From the NCBI GenBank assembly GCA_963855995.1, contig OY979717.1, positions 67,136,355 to 67,200,354 of the forward strand: 64,000 bases of DNA. The letters run 5' to 3'. The notes below the pieces were generated by a model. It was not told the DNA's origin and made no database searches. It saw only the letters and a program-made list of their open reading frames with translations. Position 1 is the first letter of the stretch. Each line of letters starts with the position of its first letter. This DNA is from Muricea muricata (Eukaryota; Cnidaria; Anthozoa; Malacalcyonacea; Plexauridae). Both the position numbers and the translations under genes were made by a program. Below, one piece after another: positions 1 to 12,592 of the stretch.

Positions 1-2442
1 CAAATGTCTCGAACTGACCAAGTGACCAATTCACAACACATTTCACGAGCGAGATTTTAACGAGGAATTCAGCAGAAATTACACAAATAGTGCTCAAAAC
101 TTCCGCAATAATTAGTTGTTTCCAAAAAATGTTGATTCGAAGCGATTCCAAGCAACGAGACGTTTTAAATCGCGAAAAACATGGATTTCCCTGTAGAGTC
201 TTATAGTTTTTTGCCCGGTTCCCGCGCCATCTTGGATTTATCATACAGGTCACGCCTCCGATGGAGAGTCAGCAATCTAGACCTACTATGTCTATGGTTA
301 TGACATATTCCGCCATTTTGTGCATGGTTAATACATTTTTGACAAAAACTACTTCATGTAATATCTACATTGATGAAGTGGCATGCATAATACCCATACA
401 AATACATAATTGTCCACAGCTGATATTGGTCAAAAAAAGATTGTTGCTGCAGAGCAACATTATGCAGGAAAGGGTGATTTTTATTATGCCAAAGTATGAA
501 ATAACTAAGCGTCTAAGCCGCTAAAAGCCACTATTAGCCCACTAAGATTTTAAAATTGAAACGTACGTATCTGCACTGGCATAGCCCTGAAAATAAACAT
601 GGGAGAAATGCATAACTGTCAGAGTTAAAGCTTAAAAACAAAATAATATACGCAAATATAAACCATAGATATAAACATGCAAACGCATTCGTGAAAATAT
701 TCACTCCTCCCGGTATGGTCGCCCACGAGGAATTTTCGTGACGATTGCGCGTGACTTTCAAATTATTTTAAAGCACGAAGAGACTCGATTTTATGTGGGT
801 GGATTTTTATATTGAAATTTGATCAAATTTAACAAAATGACCTTCAGAAATTCAATAGTATAAAGTACTGCTGGATTACATAGTATAAATACACACAAAG
901 ACGAAGAAGCCTCATTTATCGGACAGAAAAGCGGCAAGACTTCGTAATGGCGGCAATTTTGGCTAATTGTCGAGGAGAAAAAATCGGAGATAAAGTGGAT
1001 GGCACAGTCTCAGAACAAGCCGAAACTGGGCTGAATTGTTCTTTAGTCATCTGTGATTATGGGAAAGTACAAGAATTGTATGAGACTTCGGCTACTCGGC
1101 GATAAAAAAGCGAACAAGACGGAAAATATGGCTGAAATCGTGTTTTTGCGGGGGGTAAGTGAAATCAACAAAATAATGTCAATCCTTTTAAAATCTGTAA
1201 GAATTTGATTCAATTAAACATGGTTTTTGATGTTATAATTTTTTTTTGGGGGAAATATGAAAATTTAATTTCTGCCAGCAATTTTAGTGATTTTATGCAT
1301 AATTAGCTGTTGACCTAGCATGTTGAATGGTGATTTTCTTGGAATATATTATAGTTAGGCAATGTTTTGCTTTTAATAACCACCCCTATAAGCAACCCTT
1401 CTAAGCACTATAAGCACTTCAGAAAGGCTTTTGCTTGCATTGGTCTGAAGTTAGAGCTATGTCGACACTGCCGTTTCAAGGCGGGGTCATTTTGAGGACT
1501 TTCGCCCCGGATTCGGGTTTTGGCACATATGCCATGTTGACCGGCATGGTCATTTTACCCTAAAACAGTTGAGATTACTTGTGGCAAATGAAATGCATAC
1601 AAACTCCTGTACAGGTCCTAGACTAATATACTTGTACCTTTATCAGGGTGATAAACAGGGTGACAAAAAACGATATCTCCCTGATATCGCTTTTTGTCCC
1701 GCTAAATTTGTCGCTGTCAAAACAAAGATGGCGTCCGACCGAAGGATTGTCGACGTGAAATTTTACAAAATGAACTATTTAAAAACAATATTAGAGTGAG
1801 AAAATCACACAGAAACTTGCAGCTATTAAAAGATAAGTTATTCTTTGTTTGTTTTTGTTAATTCCTCTTTGTTAAGTCTATTTTTAATGATTTTACATAG
1901 ATGAAATGTCTATTTTCAAAATACAGTACGTTTTTTTACCCTGATCAAGGCAGAAGTATGTGATAAACAAGTTATCACACTCGGGGGTGATATAAGTTTT
2001 ATCGCTCTCAGGACGATATCGTAGATGTCACAAGTGAGCGCAGCTAGCGAACTAGGGATAAAACTGATCATATCATATCATAGCTACTCATATGATAGTC
2101 TATATTTATTATGATAATAATAAAAGTAATTATTATCATTATTATATAATAAAAAAAATCCTAAAAATAGATCCTAATTTTTAGCTGCATACCGCCTAAT
2201 TTCTTATCTATATCTTTGAAGACAATTTTTTGCCTCTTGGCAGATTTATGGATACCTCTCATTAACCAAAGCAGAAAATTCATATATATATATACTGCTA
2301 GATTTTATTATGCTTTTCGAAAAGGTCATTTAAGACATGTTGTAGAGGTTGAATAAGCTATAATCGTAAACAATAATCAAAAACTAACGATACGTCAATA
2401 CAAATAAACTAGAACAGTAATAAACTAGAATCAATCTTCTCG
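1..2442. other. Non-coding flank, no supported gene
   Basis: I see no convincing gene here. A 53-codon open frame starts at 948 (MAAILANCRG...), and an ATG at 1128 is followed 27 bases later by a donor-like GTAAGT at 1155. Either could be a first exon, but there is no partner exon I can join. Copies of a dispersed repeat lie at 1640-2065. Confidence 0.5.
1640..2065. repeat. Dispersed repeat, copy A
   Basis: The stretch with two inverted GATATCG-type motifs, TTTTTGTCCCG and then ACAAAGATGGCGTCCGAC (about 1660-1742) recurs at about 3545-3630. The following part (GTGATAAACA... ATCGCTCTC) recurs in diverged form at 3840-3930 and again near 8020-8065. It looks like an old non-autonomous element; no open frame is conserved. 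Confidence 0.55.
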
Positions 2443-5113
2443 CTAGGGACGGCATCCATAGTACTCAATTCTTATTTCGGCGTAAGATTTCTGAGGCTGA
2501 GGTGTGATTCTCACATACCGTGCGACTATTGGATCTTTAAAACTGTTGGTGACGACAGTGTTTTGATCATTGTTGCCTTGGAATGTCTAAACAAATATAA
2601 GAATACATTTCTTTGCTGTCTCTCAAAATGATATAATTTTTTAAGGATTTTTGAACTGTTTTCATTTGAACCACAGGATTGATATGATAGGGGTATTTAT
2701 TATATCGGATATTAAATATATTGTAATTTAATTGGATCTCTACTTGTAGGATGTTAGTTTATATCCGACCAGTTGACAAAACAAGATGGCGGCTGAAAGT
2801 CGCTCGCAAAGCCGATCGCAAAAACGTTTGTTTTGCGTATTTTGGGAGCCCTAATTTCTTGGCCATACGTACAACACCAAAATTTAGATAAAGTTTTTGA
2901 TGGTTAGTACTTAATTTAAATGTCACCTAAACAAGATAAAATTACTGATTTTTGCGAATTAATACTTGAATATGGTTAAAGTTGTTTACATTGCTAAAAC
3001 GACAGAACTGACTATATTTTAGTAAGTGTTCAAATGAAATATATTGTTATTGCGAAAATATGTTATTTGTACAACGAGCAGCTTAATGTGTCATTTTCCG
3101 GCGTTTCTCTACTTGTCACGTCAGTTACGAATTGTAGGAAAAAATGAGCTTGTGAACTTGTGAAGAAGATTGTGGTCGGTGATATCACTAAAGGACCATT
3201 TGACCTTGAACAATCATGGGAGAGTAACACGAAATAATGGGTTTATCTCAACTTCGTCTAAAGTGAAAACTGAGTATGGAAGAAGAAGTTTTGCCTTCTG
3301 TTGCAAGGATTAGTTGCAATAGTTGCAAGGATTTTTGATGAATTGCCTTTGAATATCTGAAAAACTGATAACATTAAAAGTTTTAGTGCTATGTTATTGA
3401 AACATTTTAGTTAAAAGTTATTGAAACATCTTAGTTTTCTGATTGTTTATTTAACTTATCTAGTCTATCTATTTTTAAATAATTAGTATAATTAATATTC
3501 GTTTTGATAATAATAATAGTTGTCTAGCGATAACTGTGTGACATAAAAACGATATGTCCTGCCATATCGTTTTTGTCCCGTGATATTGTTTTTTGACTCC
3601 CTGTCAGAACAAAGATGGCGTCCGACTGCAAGATCGGTAAAAAGCAAATAAAGTAAAGAAAATATGATATGATGCAACTAGGCCAATAACAGAATGATAT
3701 CTGCATGCTGCTATAAAAAAAATTAGTTATACTTGGTTTGTTTCTGTAAAGTTTTACCTGTTTAACATATTTTTAACAATGCTTTTGCATTCATGCGCAT
3801 AGGTTATCAATAAATAGGTTATCGTATTCAAGATTCAGTAATATTAGTTTCATCGCTTTCGTCACGGTATCATATTTTGTCCCACGAAAGATGATATCGT
3901 GCCTCAAAAATTCGATATCGATGTGGCACACGTCAAATAAATACTTTTACAATACTTTCACAGGCATAAGAAATTACGTTTAGCCGGCTAAAGTTTTATC
4001 ATTGGTAAAACAATTGAGACACTGACCTTTCTTGCACCATTTTCGCTATAGTACTTCCAGTTGACAGCGTCATCACTGTACCAAATAACGTAAGACTTTG
4101 CCCATTGCACCTCGGTACACGATCCTTGCGTAGCAACGCCTGTCACAATCGTTTTTGCTCCAAAATCAACCTGCAGCCAAGACTTCGTAGGATCTGAACC
4201 AGATGCGGCGAGCCACGCACAGCCGCTAATGCGCTTTCGCAAACGGCCATAATATGCTTCCCATCTCGTAGACCATTTTGACGATGCAGTGATTGCCGAG
4301 TCTGGAATTTTACCACTTTCCATTCCCAAAGCTTGGGGATTCTGACATGATGTTTTCGAGCCTTTGATGGAAAAAAAATTAGACCCCGTTTACACGGTAC
4401 CCGAATCCGCATATATGGTCACGATATCAAATTGAATAGTTCCACGACAAGTGTGGCTCTTGCACGTACGATTGTATTTCAGAATTTGAAAACAAGCTAA
4501 GCAGTGGTGAGAGTAAATATGACCGCAAACTACCCGAAATAGATGTCGTGACCAAGCGAATCCGGCACTGTGAAAGCAGGGTCTTAGATAGCTATTTGAC
4601 GAGGAAAATTGCTTAAATGCTACGTGGTGAACGTACATGCCTATTGTGAAAGAAATGGACGCAAGCGATTTGGCTCCAACGTAATTTTCTAACCAACAAA
4701 TGAATTTATACCTTGCGAAGTCAACAAAAGCTACGCTCCTACGTTGTTGCACAAGTTACCCGAATATTTTCAAATTGAAATATCACTAAATAAATCTATT
4801 CCTATTCACCTATAAATCTAAACAAAAGAATATAATTCAATATGACTATAAGTTGATTGATAATACGACTAAATGTACACATACAAAGGTTATTGTAGGC
4901 CATTTCATATTCCTTGATATCATTTTCGATTTCGTTGCAACAGTTTTCAGAAAGTCTAGAGCCATTCGAACACAATATTTTGTAAGCATCTGTCTTCTTC
5001 GTGATTTCAATTTTTATGTCATCACAGCAACTGGTTTTGGCCATCCCACCTACGGTAAGGCAAGCAAGGAAAGCAAGAAAAAGCGTCGACATTTCCAAAG
5101 CTCGGTCCTTCAA
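2443..5113 (-). CDS. Secreted discoidin (F5/8 type C) domain protein, three exons
   Basis: Three minus-strand exons join in frame: 5113-4885 (donor GTATGT), 4361-4027 (acceptor AAAG, donor GTCAGT) and 2586-2443 (acceptor TTTAG, stop TAG). The product is 235 residues. A signal peptide starts at Met1 or Met8 (MSTLFLAFLACLTVGG). A short six-cysteine segment follows (residues about 28-77), then one discoidin domain from Cys82 to Cys233. The domain shows the usual QNPQALGMESGKI start, the SWLQVDFG strand, the GARK/TFQGNND splice junction and the ARYVRITP...IEYYGC end. The two terminal cysteines are the family's disulfide pair. Such proteins bind glycans or phospholipids outside the cell; the ligand here is unknown. 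Intron 1 holds a MITE and intron 2 a dispersed repeat. The splice phases fit exactly, so I am fairly sure of the model; a further upstream exon cannot be excluded. Confidence 0.85.
3530..3935. repeat. Dispersed repeat, copy B, inside intron 2
   Basis: Diverged copy of the repeat at 1640-2065, sharing ACAAAGATGGCGTCCGAC and the flanking GATATC/TGTCCCG palindromic motifs. It lies in the second intron of the discoidin gene. Confidence 0.5.
4382..4583. mobile_element. Harbinger-like MITE, copy 1 (202 bp)
   Basis: The ends are inverted repeats of about 27 bp (GACCCCGTTTACACGG on the left, reverse complement GACCCTGCTTTCACAG on the right). They are flanked by the 3-bp duplication TTA at 4379-4381 and 4584-4586. 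A second copy lies at 39373-39575 with its own 3-bp duplication. It has no coding capacity. It sits in intron 1 of the discoidin gene. The 3-bp TTA target suggests PIF/Harbinger; that assignment is inference. Confidence 0.75.
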
Positions 5114-6254
5114 GCACGTCTTCAGCTCCTATTGGTAATAAAATAGCATAAATCTAAAACTGTCGAGACAGAGAAAGTTTAATATGTAAATCCAAATTCT
5201 GTAAATGGGACGAGATGAATCACAATATGAAATAACTTATTTGCTGAAGTGCAAAAAACTGAAGATTAATATAAATATATAATATAATCCCACAAAACAG
5301 TGCCATGCCAATCTATATAGACTGTGTTTATAGTTATAGCTAAATTGCTTGCATGTCTATCAAGCGGTGAAAGGTGTTCAAATTGCGTTTAATCTTATCC
5401 TAAATGAAAAAAAAATGCAATGGTTGATCACGCAACGCATGTTTTTATAATTGTAGCTTTTATTTACACGTTGAGCAGGTGTTTTTATCATGCTAATGCA
5501 AGAGATGAAATCATGGCGATATGGGCAGAAAAGCAAAAAGAAGTATGCGACCAGGGCATTAGCAAATGGTAAATTTATACGTTAGAGACAGAAATTTCTT
5601 CGATAAATATCTTTGATGATTTGGCAATATATATTTATATTGAATCATTATCAATTTAATTTTTTTTCGATGGAACGGAAGATATATACATCAACCGTTG
5701 ATTCAATTAAGCTTACTTAGTTTAACTTGTTTGTTGAGTTGATTTCACATCTTCAAATTTATAATGAGATGATGTTGATGAAATACAAAATTGATTTCTT
5801 ATGAAGTGTGGCCTTCGTTTATTTGCTAATCTATGTTTAGGAAAGTGTTAAAATGCAATTACAAAAACGGTTTCCCAAAAAAAAAACGTAAAACAGTTTG
5901 CACTGAAACTATACCTAAAATCGACAAACCTATAAATCGAACACCCGCTGCAAAACAAAGAGATTACCCACTTGAATAATAAGTATAAAAACAGTGTATA
6001 TATACTAGTCTAAATAGCAATACCTTTTGTCACTGATTGATCAGTTATATGCAATGTGTTCTGATACACCAAGCCAAAACTGTGCTTGATCAATGTTGGT
6101 TTCGTCTTTCAACAGCAAGTGCACGACTGATTCTACTACATCGCTTTTATACTTACTGTACCGTATCTGTTCTAAAATTACTTTTGACGGAATGCTATCC
6201 CATATGCACATCAAATAATATGACGGATATCCTCCTTCACTTTGAGATGGCTAT
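5114..6254. other. Non-coding, upstream of the discoidin gene
   Basis: This is presumably the promoter side of the minus-strand discoidin gene. It is AT-rich. I see no convincing gene, no recognisable repeat and no clear promoter element. Confidence 0.5.
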
Positions 6255-8060
6255 GATGTTATGCATGGCTAGAGATGCGTCATGACATGCGTGATGCGCG
6301 CGATAAGTGGCACAGGAAATGCAAATAACATCATCACAGTTTTTTATTAATATACAGGCGCAATATTAGAACAACTTGCAGGTTCGGCCCGCCGTCAAAC
6401 GTGAAATAAGACATTAACAGATTACTACAATAGTGTTGTAGTAATCTTAGCCAATAGTTTTAATAGTTAAATGACGCCTGCATGCATGTATGAACCATGC
6501 AAATATAGAATTGTGCAGTTTGCGACACCATCTGCCGCAACATATCTATTGTAAACAGACTTCAATATGACGTAGATATATGAGATGCCGACAAATTAAA
6601 GTTATTAGAGCCATGCATATTGCCATGCATCTTAATGTAAATTTACATCAGATTGTTGCACTCGGGGTCCTTCAATCATTCGGTTTGTTAACAAGTCTCA
6701 GTTTGTTTCATGTCAGAATTATCGTAAAAATTCAACACTAGTCAAAGAAAGACAGAAACATGGCATCAGACAGTGTGATATACACCTCTCGCGAAAAATC
6801 TTTTGAGCCTTCTGTAATAATTAACATGCTAAGCCGAGATAAAATCCTAATGGAAACGCAACCGATGTAATTATCCCAGGAAAGGCAGTGAAAATAAAGA
6901 AATAATTAACAACGCTCAGATGCTTGAATTTGTAAACTCTACCAAAGTTAGTACATTGTTAGTACGTTGTACTTCTAAGACTAAATCTTTTAATAGGATC
7001 ATAATAGTATATTATTGTAAATGCTGTGATTTGATTGGCTTCTCTACTCCCTATCGATTTCTCGATAGATAGGGAATAGCGAAAGAATCATCTTTGTTGA
7101 ATGTAATTTATGGTTGATCTCTGATATCATTAAAACGATCTAAAACTCGATTTTAATGAGATGATAGCTGATTCAGCTTCGTCCTCATCAACTATCATTG
7201 CATAGAAATTTCGAACTCGTAGTCTAATTGTTAAATATTTTCAGAACACATAAAATTTCAAGTTTACTTTTGACAAATTGATCACATAATTTGAAACCTT
7301 GCGAAAATCTAATTATATGTTAGGTCCAAGTCCGTGATAAGCAGGTAATCATAATGCATGGCTACGTCATGACACGCGTGACGCGACAAGTGGCTCAGGA
7401 AATGGCAAATAAGCACCATATCTATAGTGCACACTTAGTTCAATATGACAATGAACATTAGCTATAGATGTAGACAAATTAAAAAAGTAATTAGCTATAA
7501 CCATGCATCTTAGTGTAATTAGCTACAGCCATGCATCTCATCATGAATCAAATATTAAAGCACGCCAAGATGCTTGAATTTGTAAACTCTATACCAAACA
7601 TAGTACCTTGAACTTTTAAGACTAAATTATTTTAGTAGAATCGTACTAGTATACTATTGTGAATGCTGTGATTTGATTGGCTGCTCTTCTCCCTATCTAT
7701 TCCTCGATAGATAGCGTGTAGCAAAAGAATCACCCCCACCTCATGTCCCTGAAATCAATTTCTTTGATGAATATAATTTTTTGTTGATCTCTGATTCTGC
7801 TAAAACAATTATGTTACTTACTCTCAATTTCTATGAGATGATAGTTGATTCGAACTTCACCCTCATCAATTATCACTGCATAGAAATCTCGAGCTCGTAA
7901 TCTAATTGTTAAATATTGTCAAAACAAATTAAAAGAAATTTCACGTCTTTTTTTCTGACAAAATGAATCACATAGTTTGAAAACTTGCGAAAAACTATCT
8001 ATATATGTTGTAGGTCCAAGTCCGTGATAAACAGGCTATCATAATCTGCGTCCCTCAAGC
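6255..8060. repeat. Tandem pair of a long repeat unit
   Basis: Unit 1 (about 6255-7357) and unit 2 (about 7358-8060) start with the same TGCATGGCTA...CGTCATGACA...GTGGC(A/T)CAGGAAATG segment. Both continue through CCATGCATCTTA, GATGCTTGAATTTGTAAACT, GCTGTGATTTGATTGGCT, CTCGATAGATAG and GGTCCAAGTCCGTGATAA in the same order. Unit 2 is shorter and lacks part of the middle. Partial copies occur at 9775-10035, 25040-25600 and, inverted, 62690-62930. No open frame is shared. Family unknown. Confidence 0.7.
6419..6447. repeat. Perfect 12-bp stem hairpin
   Basis: AGATTACTACAA at 6419-6430 is followed by a five-base spacer and its exact reverse complement at 6436-6447. It may be a recombination remnant or a MITE end; no function is implied. 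Confidence 0.6.
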
Positions 8061-9510
8061 GATAAAGTTGATATCGCCTCACGCCTTGTATGATAACGTA
8101 CACTTATATATACCCCATACAACGAGACACCTATCAATCAGGCATTCACTCCCTTTGTTGAAAAGAAAATGGACAAAAGGTGGTCTACTGGTCTTAAGTC
8201 AATCTCGTACCAAAGACAACGCTTGTGGCCGGTATAGGGGGACATTGGCTCTATGGAAATTGGCTTATATATGATAGTCAACAGTTTTCAGTAAAATGAC
8301 ACCACGTCATATCAATATAAATGAAGAGTAATGTTTTAGATGTTCTGTTGCTGACCCAGTTTGTCAAACTAACCCACCCAAATGTCGCAGAAATGATACG
8401 TGATACAATGTCTTGAAAGCCTTGCCGCACAATCTGTAAACAAAATACGATATGTTAAGTAAGAAAAACTAGCAAATTTAAATCGGACCTTTTTAAACAA
8501 ATTGTCGAGGAACACTTAGAACTTTATTGCATGATGGAAAATCTACATCATTATTGTACTATTATTGTTTCCACACAAGACTTTGCTGAAGTCTGCATTT
8601 CTGTCTTCCCGTGTTGAAGTGGTTGAGCCGAGATGCATGGCCACAACAACTGGAACAGGAATGCTATAGCATGTCCCAACAAACGTTCCCAGTGTAGGTA
8701 GTGCATGCAACCAAAATACACGAAAGACCCCAGCCGATCAACACGTTGTAACCCAACAAGATTATTCGTGACAACGTTACTGACAAATAAATTACTTGCA
8801 TTATATTTTGCGTACATTATATGCATACAAAATCACCCTGACCCTAACCTTAAGTCTGCGCTTGTGTTGGATTCTAAAACTAACAATCCTAACACTTTGC
8901 ATACATTAATCATATTTGGCTACAACGTGCAGATTGGTTGGGTATAGGCTCTTCATCGGGATGTTGGTACTAGACGAGGGCCTGTTTTATCGCTATTTCA
9001 GAGACTGGTGGTACAATGGTGGAAGGCACTGAACAAATATTAAACGCTGAAACATAATTCCATTGTTAAGGCATTGATGCATAAAACAGACTTTCGGAGC
9101 CTTGTACAGTACATATGTCGAGGTAAAGGACGATCATCCGCAGCCAAACAACGTATTGGGTCACACCATATTATATGTTTGATTTTTTAAATCTTATTTG
9201 GGCAAGTTCATGTGCCCATGCGGCATTTGGAGTGTAAAACATGCCTTTTAGAGACAATTGCAAATTCATACAAGCAAGCTTAAAATCTGTAGCCAGTCTG
9301 CTTAGTTCAAAGAGAATAGGGTTGGGAAAGTAACCTGCTAATATAAACTGTCTTAAAAATATTTATTAGCAAGGACATATAAACACCGGCAATTTGAATC
9401 GGATACAATGTATTTAATATTGTTGCAGCGCTCATCTCACGGTACGTGGCGCTAAAGATATGTACAGAATGCATGGCTAGGAATATGTTTATGATCTGGC
9501 TAGTTTTGAT
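8061..9510. other. Non-coding, nothing recognised
   Basis: Short open frames on both strands overlap each other and show no domain, signal peptide or compositional sign of coding. I see no gene. Confidence 0.4.
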
Positions 9511-9726
9511 CGAGTATGCTGCATGGCTGAGTTCTAACCAAATAAGGTTTCGTCAGTCTGAGCTACGTGCTGAGCCGACGTAATTAACTCGCGATGAAGA
9601 ACAAGTCCAGGTAAGACCATGCACGTGCTTGTTTCTCCCTGGCAGCTATCAGCTTCGCGATATGCTGACCGAAACGATTAACTGCGCTATTTCCTTGCGG
9701 TTATGAACAAGTTGATTGACTTGAAA
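9511..9726 (+). repeat. Duplicated ~220-bp segment, copy 1
   Basis: Nearly identical to 12360-12592. Both begin ATCGAGTATGCTGCATGGCT and run through ACTCGCGATGAAGAACAAGT to GAACAAGTTGATTGACTTGA, with a few small indels. It is not part of any open frame. Confidence 0.8.
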
Positions 9727-9917
9727 AATAAGTTATTCATTGATAACTACAATTGAGTTGGACGTGGGGGTAAAATGACGCTTGCATGCATGTATTGGAA
9801 TTATTGTGCATTTTGCCACACCATATCTATGGTATGACAATCAATATTATAGATCTACACAAATTGAAGATTTTGCAAGGGCGCATAGCGCCCGAAGCAA
9901 AGTCAAGATTATATGAG

Positions 9918-10035
9918 AACACAGAAGTGAGATATAACAATGCTTTATTCCACATCAAACGCTCTACACAGCTGATGAAAGGACTAGGCTCTAATCTATG
10001 CAGAAAAAACAAGTAGCCTCGACCTGATAATCAGT
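9918..10035 (+). repeat. Repeat with inverted copy at 25055-25160
   Basis: The sequence from AACGCTCTACACAGCTGATG to TAGCCTCGACCTGATAATCA reappears in reverse complement at 25055-25160 at high identity. It belongs to the same dispersed family as 6255-8060. Confidence 0.65.
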
Positions 10036-10231
10036 TCGAATCAGCGAGCGGACACTATCATTAACAAAATACAATTTCCACGCTGAAGCTCACAATAACG
10101 TTCATATTAACGTTACCAAGCAGTAAATTAATGTAGTAAAATACTCAAGTTTAGTTCCCCTAGGTAAGATAAACAATACATACGTAAGCAGGAAAGATGA
10201 TGGGCATGTTTGTTTTTGCAAGGACATAAAG

Positions 10232-10417
10232 GAAATTAAATTGGTATCTTGCACAAACATGTCAGTTATCTCTTCCCTCAGCGTCACAGTATAAGTAATG
10301 ATACTTGGGCTGGTCAATGTTTGAGAAATTAAATTGGTATCTTGCACAAACATGTCAGTTATCTCTTCCATTAGCGTCACAGTATATGTAACGATACTTG
10401 AACTGGTCAATGTTTGA
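10232..10417 (-). repeat. 93-bp tandem duplication, in frame on the minus strand
   Basis: Two adjacent 93-bp units begin GAAATTAAATTGGTATCTTG at 10232 and 10325. Because 93 is a multiple of three, a minus-strand frame (10102-10470, 122 codons) reads a 31-residue repeat twice (core TYTVTLxEEITDMFVQDTN). It could be a duplicated exon of an unknown gene, but I find no splice partners or domain. Confidence 0.5.
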
Positions 10418-10479
10418 TAGAAGGGAAATACTGTTTTGTTGTAAATAAGGAAAATTCCGATGTAACTCAAACTTTGTAC

Positions 10480-11110
10480 TTACACGTGTACAGGTTTGGG
10501 GCTTTACCGTCAATCTTTGTACCGGTATTTCGCGCGGTCAGGTAATAAAAGTGTTACGTCATAAAATGTAGTATTGTATAATTGTAGGAAAGTAAAAGTC
10601 AAATATTGAAGTTAAGTTCATATATATAGACATATTAAGTTTTACTAAAGAAGTACACGAAATAAGTTAAGTTTTGAACATTTTTTAAATCATATTGACC
10701 GAGTATACGACCGACTGAGACAGTGCAACAACGCCTTAAACAAACAAAGGAAGAGAGCTGGCAGAGAGTTCAGAAGCCAACAACCTAAGACCTGATTGGT
10801 TTAGATACATCAGCTCACCTTTTCGTACACGTGCACAACGAATGTTACAACTGTTAGTGTAAAAGGAGCGCCACAGTTGAATTTCAGCAGTAGCTGCAGA
10901 GTAGCGAAAAGGAAGCGAAAACTCTACTCAAGAAGACAATTAGACAAGACAAGACTACACAGGACATGAGAAACGAAGAAGAACTTGAGCTATAGAGACT
11001 GTACAATAAAATTGTAAAGATCTCCTACCTCGCGTAGATATAGTCAATAAAAAGAATCATAACATTAATCCTCAATTCCAGGCCAGCTTTTAGTCTCTAG
11101 ACTGGTATTC
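10480..11110 (+). other. Possible solo LTR or transcript 3' region
   Basis: The stretch has features seen in long terminal repeats or 3' ends: a purine-rich run (about 10905-10990), two AATAAA signals (10-base contexts near 11010 and 11050) and no open frame. I find no second copy in the window, so an LTR is only a guess. Confidence 0.2.
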
Positions 11111-12359
11111 ATCTGTACAAAATTTGATTTGTTACTTGTCATTCCCCTTCGTCTTTTACTTGCCATTCCCGTACTTTTTGTATATGCTTCTCTGGAGAAA
11201 AACCTAAAACAACAGGGTCGTTCCTTGCAAAATCCTCAATTATAATTCGAACACAGTAGCTTCGATTTAACAATGCTTGTTTAAAGCCAATACCAAAATC
11301 TCACAAACCCAAATCTGGATTCTAAATTCTAAAAGCTCAATTAAAGCGAATGTTTAGTTGGACAAAACGGATCCTCTCTATGATACAGCATCTCTATAAG
11401 ATAGAACTACTGAACTGGAAGAAATTCTTAAAGCTAATGAAGGTATAATAGTATCATGGAAAGAATTGCGCACACAGGCAAGGAACAAGAATGCCATCAA
11501 TGGCAATCATGATTAGGCACAATCCACATCACAAATATTACGAATACCGTCGTTTTTGTATACATAACGAGAAGACATGGGTAACTGAAAACGCGCAGTA
11601 AAACATCTAGGATGCTCTGTCGAAAAACTATGCAACAGTAAGCTAAAGACATGTTAAGGTCGGCATATGCAATTCTGCGAATGCTGTTAATGCGCGTCCC
11701 TCGCATGAAAAGGAAAGTTAAACAAAAAATACATAGAGGAATTGCAGTTGGAGAAAGAATCAAGGCAGAGTTGCACCGACGACTTGACCAAGTATGTAGT
11801 AGACAGGAGGCAGAAGCTTGAACTCCTTTCTTTTTCGACGTCGAGTAGCTCAGTCGATGTGTTGCTGAAAAGCTTTTTGCAGTCGCCAGCAAAATAACAG
11901 AATTCTTGGTGCCAAACCCTCGGTGCCGAATTGCTAATTATATATTCTAATTCCTACCCTCAAGTTGTTCTCGAAAAGGCGAAATGTCCGATGCATGAAA
12001 AGAATGGGAATAAAACTATTGGGTACGAGAACCCGAGTAAAACTAAATACTAGATTTCTATCTCCTTACTCACGTGCATAGGGTGTGCAGGCGAATAGAC
12101 CACTTTGGTGGTTTTGGAAAACTCGGACAAACATGGCAGGACGCAAATATGAATAATACGCAAAATATTGCCAGCTTGCCTCTTTGCAACGCCAGCAATA
12201 TCGGAATGAGAAAAGTGCCACTCGAGCTCAGGGCTGACAAACGATGGCCCTATATTGCAAAAATAATAAAGGTTTCACGTTTCTGGACTGCCTCACAATT
12301 AACCGTATAATGGTATACCATATGTGAAAATAACCGGGTTAAATACAAAAAAGTGTACA
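11111..12359. other. Non-coding or highly decayed
   Basis: A 131-codon minus-strand frame (11497-11892) and broken plus-strand frames overlap here. Neither shows a recognisable domain. I annotate no gene. Confidence 0.35.
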
Positions 12360-12592
12360 TCGAGTATGCTGCATGGCTGAGTTCTAACCAAATTATAAGG
12401 TTTCGTCAGTCTGAGCTACGTGCTGAGCCGACGTAATTATTAACTCGCGATGAAGAACAAGTCCAGGTGAGACCATGCACGTGCTTGTTTCTCCCTGGCA
12501 GCTATCAGCTTTGCGACATGCTGACCGAAACGATTAACTGCGCTATTCCCTTGCGGCTTCCGGTTATATGTGAACAAGTTGATTGACTTGAA
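12360..12592 (+). repeat. Duplicated ~220-bp segment, copy 2
   Basis: Second copy of 9511-9726 in the same orientation, about 2.85 kb downstream. It differs by a few short insertions (for example TTAT near 12395 and CTTCCGG near 12556). Confidence 0.8.

Noticed and set aside
10026..10045. tRNA B-box-like GTTCGAATC
   Set aside because: No acceptor stem, A-box or CCA-proximal pairing around it; no tRNA gene.
11497..11892. 131-codon minus-strand open frame
   Set aside because: No domain, no splice partners, and a plus-strand reading is equally protein-like; likely chance or old decay.
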